Assembly (NCBI RefSeq): GCF_000962805.1
Contig: NZ_JZTW01000009.1
Span: forward strand, 1-64,000
Direction: 5' to 3'
DNA: 64,000 nucleotides
Source: Pseudarthrobacter chlorophenolicus
Lineage (GTDB): Bacteria > Actinomycetota > Actinomycetes > Actinomycetales > Micrococcaceae
The first letter of the stretch is position 1. Each line of letters opens with the position of its first letter. The translations under genes and the position numbers were made by a program. Positions 24,521-33,979 of the stretch are shown one piece after another. The notes under the pieces are model-generated. The model made no database searches. It was not told where the DNA came from and saw nothing but the letters and a program-made list of their open reading frames with translations.

Positions 24521-26137
24521 ATGGCAGAGATACCAGTAGCCAGAACCCGGCGTGCCGGCCTTCACTGGCCCGTTGCGCCCGTTGCTGCACAACGGATGAC
24601 AACACCGCAGTTGGCGGCGGCGGATACCGCAGGAACCCGGTTTCTGCGGCCGCCAACTGCACATCCGGCCAGCGCTACTTCCAACTCCCGGGCCCTTCCT
24701 CCGGCGGGCGGGAACAGGGCGGCAGTGTCATGGCTCTCCACCCACGTCAATCTGCTGCGGGTGACTGATTCGTTCCTGGTCCTGGGGGCGGTGGCCGTCG
24801 GCTGCCAGCTGTCCTACGTGGGATTCGCACCGGCGGACCCAGGCGATGCGGGAACGGTGGCCTCGGCAGCTGTGATTGCCCTCCTGTGGCTCATCGGCCT
24901 CGAGGTCTACCGGACACGGGATGCCAAGCTGTTGGGGATCGGCGCCGACGAATTCAAGCGCGTCACCTCGGCAACCCTCCGGGTCTTCGGACTGATGGGG
25001 CTGGCCGCCGTGCTGTTCTCCCTGCACGGTGCAACCGCTTTTGTTACGGTTTCGCTGCCGCTTGGCCTGCTGGGGCTGACCGCAAACCGGTGGGCGTTCC
25101 GCCGCCGGCTGAAGGCCCAGAAGGCCCGGGGCCGGTGCCTGTCCCGGGCGCTGGTGGTGGGTGATCCTGACGACGTCCGCTACGTGGTGCAGCAGGTCCT
25201 TCGGAAATCGGGACCGGTGTACCAGATCCTGGGTGTGTGCCTCCCGGGTGCCCGGCGTGGAGCCCTCCTCCGAGTGGACGGGCGGGCCATTCCGGTGCTC
25301 TGTTCCACGGATGACATCGCCCGCACGGTCCGGCTGGCGGAGGCTGATTCGGTGATCATCGCCGGGCCCCTCCCCGGTGGCAACCGTTTCATCCGCGAGC
25401 TCGGGTGGCGGCTTGAAGAATCGTCAACGGAACTGATCCTCGCGGCCACGCTGACCAACGTTGCGGGTCCCCGGATCCACTGGCGGCCGGTTGAGGGGCT
25501 GCCGCTGATGCACGTCGACATCCCGCAGTACACGGGCGCCAAGCACGCGATGAAGCGGGTGATGGATGTGGGGATGGCGCTATCAGCCCTCCTGGTGCTG
25601 TCCCCACTGCTCCTGGTACTGGCGGCCATCGTGCGCCTGGACAGCCCGGGCCCGGTGTTCTTCCGCCAGGACCGGGTGGGCCGGGACGGCCAGGCATTCG
25701 GCATGCTGAAGTTCCGGTCCATGGTGGTGGACGCGGAAGCCCGGCTGGCAACGCTGGGTGCGCAGAACGAGGGCGCTGGGGTGCTGTTCAAAATGCGCGA
25801 CGACCCACGGGTGACACGCTGCGGCCGGTGGATGCGCAAATACTCCCTCGATGAGCTGCCGCAGCTGTGGAATGTGGCCCGCGGCGACATGAGCCTGGTG
25901 GGGCCGCGGCCGCCGCTGGCACGGGAGGTCAGCGGGTATGAACGCCACACCCACCGCCGCCTGCTGATCAAACCCGGCATCACGGGGCTCTGGCAGATCA
26001 ACGGGCGCTCCGACCTCCCCTGGGACGAGGCCGTCCGGCTGGACCTCTACTACGTCGAAAACTGGTCCCTAGCCGGGGACCTGCTGATTCTGTGGCGGAC
26101 GTTCCGGGCAGTCGTCCGGCCGTCCGGCGCCTACTGA
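24521..26137 (+). CDS. Polyprenyl glycosylphosphotransferase (initiating sugar transferase)
   Basis: 538 aa. About four N-terminal membrane helices, a nucleotide-binding-like middle domain, a further membrane segment (LSALLVLSPLLLVLAAIV), and the catalytic bacterial sugar transferase domain with SPGPVFFRQDRVGRDGQAF, KFRSM, and GPRPPL. It transfers sugar-1-phosphate from UDP-sugar to undecaprenyl phosphate, starting a repeat unit. The first 70 residues are an unusual Ala/Pro/Thr-rich cytoplasmic extension. GGAAGGGG precedes the ATG at good spacing. Confidence 0.93.
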   Translation: MAEIPVARTRRAGLHWPVAPVAAQRMTTPQLAAADTAGTRFLRPPTAHPASATSNSRALPPAGGNRAAVSWLSTHVNLLRVTDSFLVLGAVAVGCQLSYVGFAPADPGDAGTVASAAVIALLWLIGLEVYRTRDAKLLGIGADEFKRVTSATLRVFGLMGLAAVLFSLHGATAFVTVSLPLGLLGLTANRWAFRRRLKAQKARGRCLSRALVVGDPDDVRYVVQQVLRKSGPVYQILGVCLPGARRGALLRVDGRAIPVLCSTDDIARTVRLAEADSVIIAGPLPGGNRFIRELGWRLEESSTELILAATLTNVAGPRIHWRPVEGLPLMHVDIPQYTGAKHAMKRVMDVGMALSALLVLSPLLLVLAAIVRLDSPGPVFFRQDRVGRDGQAFGMLKFRSMVVDAEARLATLGAQNEGAGVLFKMRDDPRVTRCGRWMRKYSLDELPQLWNVARGDMSLVGPRPPLAREVSGYERHTHRRLLIKPGITGLWQINGRSDLPWDEAVRLDLYYVENWSLAGDLLILWRTFRAVVRPSGAY

Positions 26138-26165
26138 CCCAACCGCACTCCGGAAAGAAAGTGAT

Positions 26166-27281
26166 ATGAGATCCTTCCCGAATCCTTTCCAGGCCCACAC
26201 CCACCGGCAACCGTCGCAGAAACTGCGCATCGCCGTCGTCGGCGCCGGGTACTGGGGGCCCAACCTGGCCCGCAACCTGCACGCCAGCCCCGACTGGGAC
26301 CTCGTTGCCATCTGCGACCTGGACCTGGAACGCGCACGCAAGCTTGCGGCGTCGGTGGGTGGGATTCCCGCCGTCGAATCCCTGGACGAAGTGCTGGACA
26401 CGTTCGACGTGGACGCCGTGGCGATCGCGACGCCGGCCCGCACCCACCATGGCACCGTGATGACGGCGCTGCGCGCCGGCAAGCACGTCCTGGTAGAGAA
26501 ACCGCTGGCGGACAGCCGGGCTCACGGGCTGGAGATGGTGGCTGAGGCCGAAGCCAACGGCCTGGTCCTCATGGCGGACCACACCTACTGCTACACACCC
26601 GCCGTCCTGAAGATGCAGGAACTCGTCCAGTCCGGGTCGCTGGGCGAGATCCTGTTCGTGGACTCCACCAGGATCAACCTGGGACTGGTGCAGCCGGACG
26701 TCAATGTGTTCTGGGACCTGGCCCCGCATGACCTTTCCATCCTCGACTTCGTCCTTCCGGGCGGGCTCAACCCTGCCGAGGTCTCCGCTTTCGGGGCAGA
26801 CCCGCTGGGTACCGGGCGGGACTGCGTGGGCCACCTGAACTTCCGGCTTCCCAATGACGCCACGGCCCACGTGCACGTGAATTGGCTCAGCCCCACCAAA
26901 ATCCGGCAGATGGTGATTGGCGGATCGCTGCGCACCCTGGTCTGGGACGACCTCAACCCCCAGCAGCGGCTCAGCGTGTACGACCGGGGCGTCAGCCTGG
27001 ACCGGCAACCCAAAACTGCCGGGGAAAAGGCCTCCACCAACATCTCCTACCGGCTGGGCGACACGTGGTCCCCGGCGCTGCCGGAACGGGAAGCCCTCAG
27101 CCAGGTGGTGGCGGAACTGGCCTGCTGCATCCGCACCGGCCAAGAGGCCAGGACGGGCGGCGCATCCGGGCTTCGCGTGCTGTCCGTGCTTGAAGCGGTG
27201 ACCCGTAGCCTGACGCAGGACGGCCAGCCCGCGGCCGTTGCGGGATCCGAGCTCGCTCAAGAGATGGAGGGAGTGCGGTGA
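26166..27281 (+). CDS. Gfo/Idh/MocA family sugar oxidoreductase
   Basis: 371 aa. An N-terminal Rossmann domain with VVGAGYWGPNLARNL, the conserved EKP motif (LVEKPLADS), and a C-terminal alpha/beta domain with a His/Asp pair near FWDLAPHDLSILDF. The family oxidises or reduces sugar or sugar-nucleotide hydroxyls with NAD(P). With the DegT and NeuD-like genes downstream it could form a WlbA-WlbC-WlbB-like route to an amino sugar; this is inference. It overlaps the next gene by GTGA. Confidence 0.9.
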   Translation: MRSFPNPFQAHTHRQPSQKLRIAVVGAGYWGPNLARNLHASPDWDLVAICDLDLERARKLAASVGGIPAVESLDEVLDTFDVDAVAIATPARTHHGTVMTALRAGKHVLVEKPLADSRAHGLEMVAEAEANGLVLMADHTYCYTPAVLKMQELVQSGSLGEILFVDSTRINLGLVQPDVNVFWDLAPHDLSILDFVLPGGLNPAEVSAFGADPLGTGRDCVGHLNFRLPNDATAHVHVNWLSPTKIRQMVIGGSLRTLVWDDLNPQQRLSVYDRGVSLDRQPKTAGEKASTNISYRLGDTWSPALPEREALSQVVAELACCIRTGQEARTGGASGLRVLSVLEAVTRSLTQDGQPAAVAGSELAQEMEGVR

Positions 27282-28270
27282 GCCGGCTGGAGGGGGTCAA
27301 TGTCCTGGTGACGGGCGGGGCCGGGACCATCGGCTCCACACTGGTGGATGCGCTGCTTCAGGCAGGCGCGGGCCGGATCGATGTCCTGGACAACATGGTC
27401 CGCGGCCGGCTTGGGAACCTTGACGCTGCCCTTTCATCCGGACGCGTGGAGCTGGTCCGGGGAACCATCCAGGACCGGGATCTGGTCAACGACCTGGTCA
27501 AGGGTAAGGACCTGGTGTTCCACCAGGCGGCCATCCGGATAACCCAGTGCGCTGAAGAGCCGCGGCTGGCGCTGGAGGTGCTGGTTGACGGAACGTTCAA
27601 CGTCATCGAGGCGGCGGCCGCGCACAAGGTGGGCAAGCTGGTGGCGGCTTCCAGTGCTTCCGTTTACGGAATGGCTGAGGAATTCCCGACGGCGGAACGG
27701 CACCACCACGCCAACAATGACACTTTCTACGGGGCTGCCAAGTCGTTCAACGAGGGCATGGCCCGCAGCTTCCGCGCGATGACGGGGCTGGATTACGTGC
27801 TGCTGCGCTACTTCAACGTGTATGGCCCCCGGATGGACGTGCACGGGCTGTATACCGAGGTGCTGGTGCGGTGGATGGAGCGGATCATGGACGGGCAGCC
27901 GCCGCTGATCTTCGGCGACGGGCTGCAGACCATGGACTTCGTGTACACCACGGATGTGGCCCGGGCCAACGTGCTCGCCGCCGCCGGCGACGTACACGAG
28001 GGCGTCTACAACATCGCCAGCGGAACCGAGACGAGCCTCCTGGAGATGGCGCAGGCGCTGCTGCGGGTCATGGGCTCCGGCCTGGCCGTGGAGCATGGTC
28101 CCGCCCGGCAGGTTAACGGGGTGGTGCGTCGCCTGGCGGACACCACCGCCGCTGCCCGGGACCTCGATTTCAAGGCCGAGGTGGGTCTGGAGGACGGACT
28201 CCGGGAACTGGTGGCCTGGTGGAGGCCGCTGCGCGAAGAGATCGCTGCGTCCCGGAAGGCCGGTGTGTGA
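27278..28270 (+). CDS. NAD-dependent sugar epimerase/dehydratase (extended SDR)
   Basis: 330 aa. A Rossmann start VLVTGGAGTIGSTLVD, a Ser/Ala stretch ASSASVYGMAEE, a catalytic YGAAK (Tyr and Lys spaced by three), and RYFNVYGPRMD typical of UDP-glucose 4-epimerases and related dehydratases. It acts on a nucleotide sugar. It uses a GTG start overlapping the previous stop by 4 bp, and its own stop overlaps the next ATG by one base, indicating tight coupling. Confidence 0.9.
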   Translation: MSRLEGVNVLVTGGAGTIGSTLVDALLQAGAGRIDVLDNMVRGRLGNLDAALSSGRVELVRGTIQDRDLVNDLVKGKDLVFHQAAIRITQCAEEPRLALEVLVDGTFNVIEAAAAHKVGKLVAASSASVYGMAEEFPTAERHHHANNDTFYGAAKSFNEGMARSFRAMTGLDYVLLRYFNVYGPRMDVHGLYTEVLVRWMERIMDGQPPLIFGDGLQTMDFVYTTDVARANVLAAAGDVHEGVYNIASGTETSLLEMAQALLRVMGSGLAVEHGPARQVNGVVRRLADTTAAARDLDFKAEVGLEDGLRELVAWWRPLREEIAASRKAGV

Positions 28271-29436
28271 TGAGTGCTGAAGCGGTGCTTTCGCGGATCA
28301 ACGTCATGAAGCCGTGGCTGGGGGAGGAAGAAGCGCGAGCCCTGGCCGAGGTGGTTGCCTCGGGTTGGGTGGCGCAGGGGCCCAAGGTGAAGGAGTTCGA
28401 GGAGAAGTTCGCAGCGGCGCAGGGGGTGCGCCACGCCGTGGCGGCCTCCAGCTGCACCACCGCACTTCACCTGGCGCTGGCGGTGGCCGGCATCGGCCCC
28501 GGGGACGATGTGGTGGTGCCGTCGCTGTCCTTCATTGCGACGGCGAACGCCGTGACCTACCTCGGCGCGCGGCCGGTGTTTTGCGATGTGGATCCGGTTA
28601 CCGGCAACGTCACGGCGGAGACCATCCACGCAGCGCTCACACTGGATACGCGGGCCGTGATCGTGGTGGACCAGGGCGGCGTGCCACTGGACCTGGACCC
28701 GATCCGTGTCCTGTGCGACCGGCACGAGATCACCATCATCGAAGACGCCGCCTGCGCGGTGGGATCCACATACCGTAGCCGGCCCGTGGGCGTCGGCGCG
28801 GACGTTGCTGTCTGGTCCTTCCACCCGCGCAAGATCCTCACCACCGGCGAAGGTGGGATGCTGACCACCAACAGGGCAGACTGGGCGGCCCGGGCCAGGA
28901 CACTGCGGGAGCATTCGATGAGCGTGTCCGCGGCGGACCGGCACGGTTCAATGCTGGCACCGCCCGAGTTCTTCCTCGAAGTGGGGTTCAACTACCGGAT
29001 GACGGACCTGCAGGCCGCGGTCGGCATCGTGCAGCTGGGCCGGCTCCCGGAGGTGCTGGCCCGGCGGCGGGAGATTGCGGCCAGGTATGTGGCAGGGCTG
29101 TCCGGCCTGCGTGGGCTGCGGCTGGTATCTGATCCGCCCTACGGCACCTCGAATTTCCAGTCTTTCTGGATCGAGGTGCTGCCCACCTTCGGCACCACGC
29201 GCGAAGGCCTGCTGGAGCGCCTCGCCGAGGCCGGCATCTCGGCGCGGCGGGGCATCATGGCCGCGCACCGGCAGCCCGCCTACAAGTGGCGTGACACGGG
29301 CAACGCCTGCCTGCAGCAGACGGAGCGGCTCAACGACAGGACGCTGATCCTGCCGGTCTTCCACGAGCTCGACGATGAAGGACTGAACCGCGTCATCAGT
29401 ACCATCCGCGGCGCCGCGGCCGGAGCGGACGCATGA
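28270..29436 (+). CDS. DegT/DnrJ/EryC1 sugar aminotransferase (first copy)
   Basis: 388 aa PLP enzyme. It has the N-terminal INVMKPWLGEEEARAL, ASSCTTALHLAL, an EDAA motif for the pyridine ring, and WSFHPRKILTTGEGG, where Lys is the internal aldimine site. It would aminate a keto-sugar nucleotide. Its ATG is nested in the previous TGA; it overlaps the next gene by ATGA. A second DegT gene at 32870 suggests either two amino sugars or two amination steps. Confidence 0.93.
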   Translation: MSAEAVLSRINVMKPWLGEEEARALAEVVASGWVAQGPKVKEFEEKFAAAQGVRHAVAASSCTTALHLALAVAGIGPGDDVVVPSLSFIATANAVTYLGARPVFCDVDPVTGNVTAETIHAALTLDTRAVIVVDQGGVPLDLDPIRVLCDRHEITIIEDAACAVGSTYRSRPVGVGADVAVWSFHPRKILTTGEGGMLTTNRADWAARARTLREHSMSVSAADRHGSMLAPPEFFLEVGFNYRMTDLQAAVGIVQLGRLPEVLARRREIAARYVAGLSGLRGLRLVSDPPYGTSNFQSFWIEVLPTFGTTREGLLERLAEAGISARRGIMAAHRQPAYKWRDTGNACLQQTERLNDRTLILPVFHELDDEGLNRVISTIRGAAAGADA

Positions 29437-30092
29437 GCGAGCTGATCCTGATCGCTGCCAGCGGCCTGGCCCGCGAAGTCCTGGCGATGGTGCGCAGCAG
29501 TGGCCAGTACGACGTCGTCGGCCTGCTGGATGACGACCGGGAAATGGCGGGTGTGTCCGTGGACGGTGCACCGGTGCTGGGGACGATCGAGGACGCCGTG
29601 AACTTCAAGCACGCGTTCGTCCTGGTGTGCATCGGCTCGGGCAGGGCGCGCGAGGCTGTGGTGGAGCGGCTGACCGCCATGGGGTTCAGTGAATCGCGCT
29701 ACGCCACGGCCATCGACCCCACCGTCCAATACCCGGAGGGGTGCCGGATCGGCAGGGGTAGCATCCTGTTGCGCAACGTCACGCTGACCGCGGCCGTAAC
29801 CATCGGCGCCCACGTTGTGGCGATGCCGTCGGTGACCTTCACGCACGACGACGACGTGGCCGACTTCGCCACGTTCGCTGCGGGGGTGTCGCTGGGCGGC
29901 GGGGTCCGGGTTGGCCGGGCAGCCTACCTCGGCATGAACGCCAGCGTCCGCGAACGGACGTCGGTGGGTGCCTACGCCACCGTTGGGATGGGCGCGGCCG
30001 TCCTCAGCAACGTGCCCGACGGCGAGACCTGGGTTGGGGTGCCGGCCCACGAGATCGAGCGGGCGGCTTTCACGTATGGAGGTGCGCTGTGA
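29433..30092 (+). CDS. NeuD/PglD-like sugar O/N-acetyltransferase
   Basis: 219 aa. An N-terminal Rossmann-like domain (LILIAASGLAREVLAMV) is followed by left-handed beta-helix hexapeptide repeats from about residue 95 (for example IGRGSILLRNVTL). A His in SVTFTHDDDV fits the catalytic base. Family members acetylate UDP-4-amino sugars (PglD) or sialic acids (NeuD). Its position after the DegT gene supports N-acetylation of the new amino group. Confidence 0.9.
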   Translation: MSELILIAASGLAREVLAMVRSSGQYDVVGLLDDDREMAGVSVDGAPVLGTIEDAVNFKHAFVLVCIGSGRAREAVVERLTAMGFSESRYATAIDPTVQYPEGCRIGRGSILLRNVTLTAAVTIGAHVVAMPSVTFTHDDDVADFATFAAGVSLGGGVRVGRAAYLGMNASVRERTSVGAYATVGMGAAVLSNVPDGETWVGVPAHEIERAAFTYGGAL

Positions 30093-31369
30093 GTGCTGGG
30101 GTTATGGGACGGCGGGCCCTGCGCGCGGCAGTCTCTCAAGAACCTGGCTATCCGGCGGCGAACGACAGGATGAGGATCCTGGTTTACCCACATGAACTGG
30201 CAATGGGCGGCAGCCAAATCAACGCCCTTGATCTTGCCGCCGCTGTCCGCGAACTCGGGCATGACGTATTCATCTATGCCACAGACGGCGTCCTGTTGGA
30301 CAAAGTGAACGAACTGGGGCTGCCCTACATCCGTGCACCGCGGAGCCGGTTCTCCGTTGACCCAAGAACCATACGGAAACTGAATTCGACGGTCCGACAA
30401 ATGAATATCGATATTGTGCACGCTTATGAATGGACCGCAATAGTTAATACCGCGTTTGGTCCTCATCTCACGGGGAAGCACAAAGCTGTCATGACGGTGC
30501 TTTCCATGGATGTTCCCAATTTTCTTCCACGTGATATTCCCATGATCGTGGGTACACAAGGACTCGCCGAAATGGAGGCGCAGCGCCGGGATGACATCCA
30601 TGTCATCGAGCCCCCGATCAATACCGAACTTAACAAATCCACGGGGAAAGTAAGAGCGCGCCGGCAAATCGGAATTCACTCCCAGTCTCTGGTCATAAGT
30701 ATTGTTGGCCGGCTCACCACGGATCTCGGCAAACTCGACGGTGTGCTGGCTGCCATAAGGGTCGTCGACAGGCTTGCCCATGCACAGGACGTTATCCTGG
30801 CCATTGCCGGTGAGGGTGAGGGGTCCACGGAGGTGCGCGGGCTCGCATCCAGCGTGAACCAACACCACGGGAAAGAATTGGTTCGCGTCCTGGGAAACGT
30901 CCTGGATCCCCGCCCCGTTTATGACGCGGCCGACATCGTTCTTGGCATGGGCAGTTCGGCGCTTCGAGGCATGGCCTTCGCTAAGCCCCTGATCGTGCAA
31001 GGACGTTGCGGCTTCTGGCGGACGGCCAGTCCGGAAACTGAAGCACCATTCCTGAAAGACGGATGGTTCGGGACCGTGGGCGCCGGTGAAGTCGAACTCG
31101 AAAGAGCCCTGTCAGAGCTTTTGGCCGATGCGCCACGGCGGGAGATGCTCGGAGACTACGGGCGCCGCCTGGTTGAAGAGAGGTTCGGCCTGGCCCAGGC
31201 AGCGGAACGTCTCGTCTCCATATACCGCGCCCAGCTTTCCGCGCCCAGGAAACCCGTCGCCCATGCCGCCTCTGTCGCCCGATCTGGATTCGAGACGGCG
31301 AAATTCCGACTCTCAATGCGAAGGCAGATGCGTTCCGTTCGCATGAACAGCTCCCCAGGGGGAACCTGA
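30089..31369 (+). CDS. Glycosyltransferase, GT4-like
   Basis: 426 aa. A GT-B fold is indicated by an N-terminal Gly loop (HELAMGGSQINALDLAAAV), a mid-protein ISIVGRLTTDLGKLDG start of the second domain, and VYDAADIVLGMG with later positions matching donor-site regions. It would add a sugar to the lipid-linked unit on the cytoplasmic face. A GTG start overlaps the previous stop by GTGA; an ATG at 30170 (MRILVYPHEL) is a strong alternative, since it begins the fold. Base composition becomes visibly less GC-rich from about here. Confidence 0.82.
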   Translation: MSAGVMGRRALRAAVSQEPGYPAANDRMRILVYPHELAMGGSQINALDLAAAVRELGHDVFIYATDGVLLDKVNELGLPYIRAPRSRFSVDPRTIRKLNSTVRQMNIDIVHAYEWTAIVNTAFGPHLTGKHKAVMTVLSMDVPNFLPRDIPMIVGTQGLAEMEAQRRDDIHVIEPPINTELNKSTGKVRARRQIGIHSQSLVISIVGRLTTDLGKLDGVLAAIRVVDRLAHAQDVILAIAGEGEGSTEVRGLASSVNQHHGKELVRVLGNVLDPRPVYDAADIVLGMGSSALRGMAFAKPLIVQGRCGFWRTASPETEAPFLKDGWFGTVGAGEVELERALSELLADAPRREMLGDYGRRLVEERFGLAQAAERLVSIYRAQLSAPRKPVAHAASVARSGFETAKFRLSMRRQMRSVRMNSSPGGT

Positions 31370-31370
31370 C

Positions 31371-32873
31371 GTGCCGGCGACCGAAGGAAACCTGGACTCC
31401 CAGGTTCGGCGTGGAATCGCTTGGAGCAGCGTCAACAGCATGGTCCTCAAGCTTGGGACCTTCGCGATGGGGATTGTTCTGGCCCGGCTGCTTGCTCCGG
31501 AGCAGTTCGGTGTCTTCGCCGTCGCATTGACCGTGCAGCTTGTCCTTATGTCGTTTGCCGACCTCGGGATGACAGCGGACCTAGTCCGATCAGCTGCTCC
31601 CGAAAAGATTGCCCCCACCATCGCCACGTTCGGCTTCGGCTCCGGTGCACTGCTCACCGTCACGTTGATTCTGTCCGCCCCAAGTCTGGCCGCGCTGATG
31701 GGCACCCCCGAAGCAGGCCCTGTCATAGCCGTTATGGCTGTTTCACTGGTGCTCGCAGGAGCCGGAGTTGTTCCATACGCTTCACTGCAAAGGCGCTTTG
31801 CACAGAAGGAACTGTTCATCATCGCCCTGGCAGACTTTGCTGTCAGCGCAATGCTCACTGTCTTGCTTGTCCTGGGTGGCTTGGGCGTCATGGCCTTGGC
31901 GGTGGGGAGGATAGGTGCCCAATCAGTCACGCTTGTACTCCAGTTCGTATTCTCCGGCGAGCGGGTGCGGCCGGGCTTTGACAAGACCGTGGCCCCGGCA
32001 ATTCTCGCCTACGGACTGCCTGTGGCCGGGGCCAACGTCCTGTCCTGGGCCCTTTTGAATCTGGATAATGTAGTCGTTTCGCGGCTTGCCGGTCCGGTTG
32101 CGCTTGGCTATTACTTCCTCGCATTCAACATCTCCAACTGGCCGATGAGTGCCATTGGCCAGGTGGTCCGCTCCATTTCCATCCCCGCTTTCGCCAGAGT
32201 TGCCTCCGGAAAGTCAGATAAGAGTCTCTCCGCAATGATGGGGCCGGTGTGGGCCATCGCGTTATTAGCGGGGCTGATACTCGCCGTCCTGTCCGCACCA
32301 CTCATTGAATTTGTCTACGGCAGCCGTTGGCTTTCGGCGGCATCGATACTTGCTTGGCTGGGAGTCTTTGGCGCATTGAGGACCCTCTTTGACCTCTCCG
32401 CTTCGTATCTCCTCGCACGGGGCGCCGCCAACAGCACCCTCCTGGTGCAGGTGGCCTGGATAGCCGGGTTGACCCCCGCAGTTGTCCTCGCAATGCTGAC
32501 CGGCGGAACAACCGGAGTTGCCCTCGCCCACCTGCTCACGGGGTTGCTGGTTGTGTCTCCGGCATACGTTCTCGCCCTCCGCCGGGCCGGCGCAGACGTC
32601 CGGTCCGTGGCAGCGAAGATCTGGCCACCCCTGGCGGCGGCCCTTCCTTCTGCCGCGGTAACGCTTTTTGTGACCCAAGCTGTCGCTGCGCCAGCGGCGG
32701 CTGTCCTCGTGGGAGCCGTAGCCGGCACCTGTATGTACGTCCTGCTGCTCTTCCGTTGGTTCCGCCGGCAACTGGTAGATGCCGCCGGCTTCCTGCGGGA
32801 AGTGCCCACAAACGATCCGCTTCGTCCCGCGGACCAAGTACCGCTGTCCACACCTTCTGGAGGTATGCCATGA
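31371..32873 (+). CDS. Polysaccharide flippase (Wzx-like)
   Basis: 500 aa with about 12-14 hydrophobic segments. The N-terminus reads GIAWSSVNSMVLKLGTFAMG then ARLLAPEQFGVFAVAL, a signature of the MVF/oligosaccharide flippase superfamily (Wzx, RfbX). It would flip the undecaprenyl-linked repeat unit across the membrane. GTG start one base after the previous stop; its stop overlaps the next ATG. Confidence 0.9.
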   Translation: MPATEGNLDSQVRRGIAWSSVNSMVLKLGTFAMGIVLARLLAPEQFGVFAVALTVQLVLMSFADLGMTADLVRSAAPEKIAPTIATFGFGSGALLTVTLILSAPSLAALMGTPEAGPVIAVMAVSLVLAGAGVVPYASLQRRFAQKELFIIALADFAVSAMLTVLLVLGGLGVMALAVGRIGAQSVTLVLQFVFSGERVRPGFDKTVAPAILAYGLPVAGANVLSWALLNLDNVVVSRLAGPVALGYYFLAFNISNWPMSAIGQVVRSISIPAFARVASGKSDKSLSAMMGPVWAIALLAGLILAVLSAPLIEFVYGSRWLSAASILAWLGVFGALRTLFDLSASYLLARGAANSTLLVQVAWIAGLTPAVVLAMLTGGTTGVALAHLLTGLLVVSPAYVLALRRAGADVRSVAAKIWPPLAAALPSAAVTLFVTQAVAAPAAAVLVGAVAGTCMYVLLLFRWFRRQLVDAAGFLREVPTNDPLRPADQVPLSTPSGGMP

Positions 32874-33979
32874 CAAAGACGGTCGTTCCCTTGGTGGATT
32901 TGTCTCACCAGCAAATCCAAATCAACGATCTCATTCGCGAAGGCTTCAACCGCGTAATCGCCGAATCAAGCTTCATCATGGGACCTCAGGTAGGAGAGTT
33001 CGAGGAAGCCTGGGCACGCTACTGCGGTGTTCCCTTCGCCATGGGTGTCGGCAACGGGACTGACGCTATCGAATTTGCGCTGCGAGCCGCCGGAGTCGGC
33101 CCGGGTACAGAGGTTGTACTGCCGGCCAACACGTTTGTGGCTACGGCAGGCGCGGTTCAAAGGTGTGGCGCCCGTGTGGTGCTTACGGACTGCAATGAGC
33201 ATTTCCTGATCGACTCCGTCCAAGCCACCGACAGGGTTACGGCAAAAACGAGGGCAGTCATTGGAGTCCATCTGTACGGACAACCCGCAGCAGTTGAGGA
33301 GCTTCGCAGCGCTACCCCGCCGGAGGTGGCGGTCGTAGAGGACATGGCGCAGGCGCAGGGGGCCACGCGAAATGGCGTGCGCGCGGGTGCCTTGGGTGAT
33401 GTGGCAGCGACCAGCTTCTACCCGGGAAAGAACCTGGGCGCTTATGGGGATGCCGGTGCCGTCATGTGTGCCACGCCGGAATTCGCCGATCGGGTCAGAC
33501 AGCTCCGGAACCATGGCGGAATCAGGCGCTATGAACACCTCGTGGTGGGCTTCAACTCAAGGCTGGATACGCTTCAGGCCGTAGTTCTGAATGCGAAGCT
33601 TGCACTCCTTGACGAATGGAACTTGCAGCGCGTCGAAGCCGCAATGCGCTACGAGCAACTCCTTGACGACCTGGAGATGGTGACGCTTCCCAAGGCGGCG
33701 ATTGGCAACGGCCACGTGTTTCACCTGTATGTGGTGCGGGTGCCAGACCGGGACAGGGTGGTAAGGGAACTGAATGCGGCCGGTATTGGAGCAGGAATCC
33801 ATTATCCCAGCCCAGTGCATCTCCTGCAGGCGTACGCGCATTTGGGGCACCGAAAGGGAGACTTTCCAACTGCTGAGGAACAGTCCGCAGAAATCATGTC
33901 TCTTCCGCTGTTTCCGGGAATTACTGCCGGGCAACAGGAACAAGTGGCCGACTGCCTGCGCAGGGTGCTAGGAGCATGA
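32870..33979 (+). CDS. DegT/DnrJ/EryC1 sugar aminotransferase (second copy)
   Basis: 369 aa PLP enzyme starting MTKTVVPLVDLSHQQIQI, close to WlbC/FdtB-type enzymes that make 3-amino sugars. NGTDAIEFALRA, VEDMAQAQGA and SFYPGKNLGAYGDAG (internal Lys) are present. It overlaps both neighbours by ATGA. It differs clearly from the first DegT copy and probably acts on a different position or substrate. Confidence 0.93.
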   Translation: MTKTVVPLVDLSHQQIQINDLIREGFNRVIAESSFIMGPQVGEFEEAWARYCGVPFAMGVGNGTDAIEFALRAAGVGPGTEVVLPANTFVATAGAVQRCGARVVLTDCNEHFLIDSVQATDRVTAKTRAVIGVHLYGQPAAVEELRSATPPEVAVVEDMAQAQGATRNGVRAGALGDVAATSFYPGKNLGAYGDAGAVMCATPEFADRVRQLRNHGGIRRYEHLVVGFNSRLDTLQAVVLNAKLALLDEWNLQRVEAAMRYEQLLDDLEMVTLPKAAIGNGHVFHLYVVRVPDRDRVVRELNAAGIGAGIHYPSPVHLLQAYAHLGHRKGDFPTAEEQSAEIMSLPLFPGITAGQQEQVADCLRRVLGA

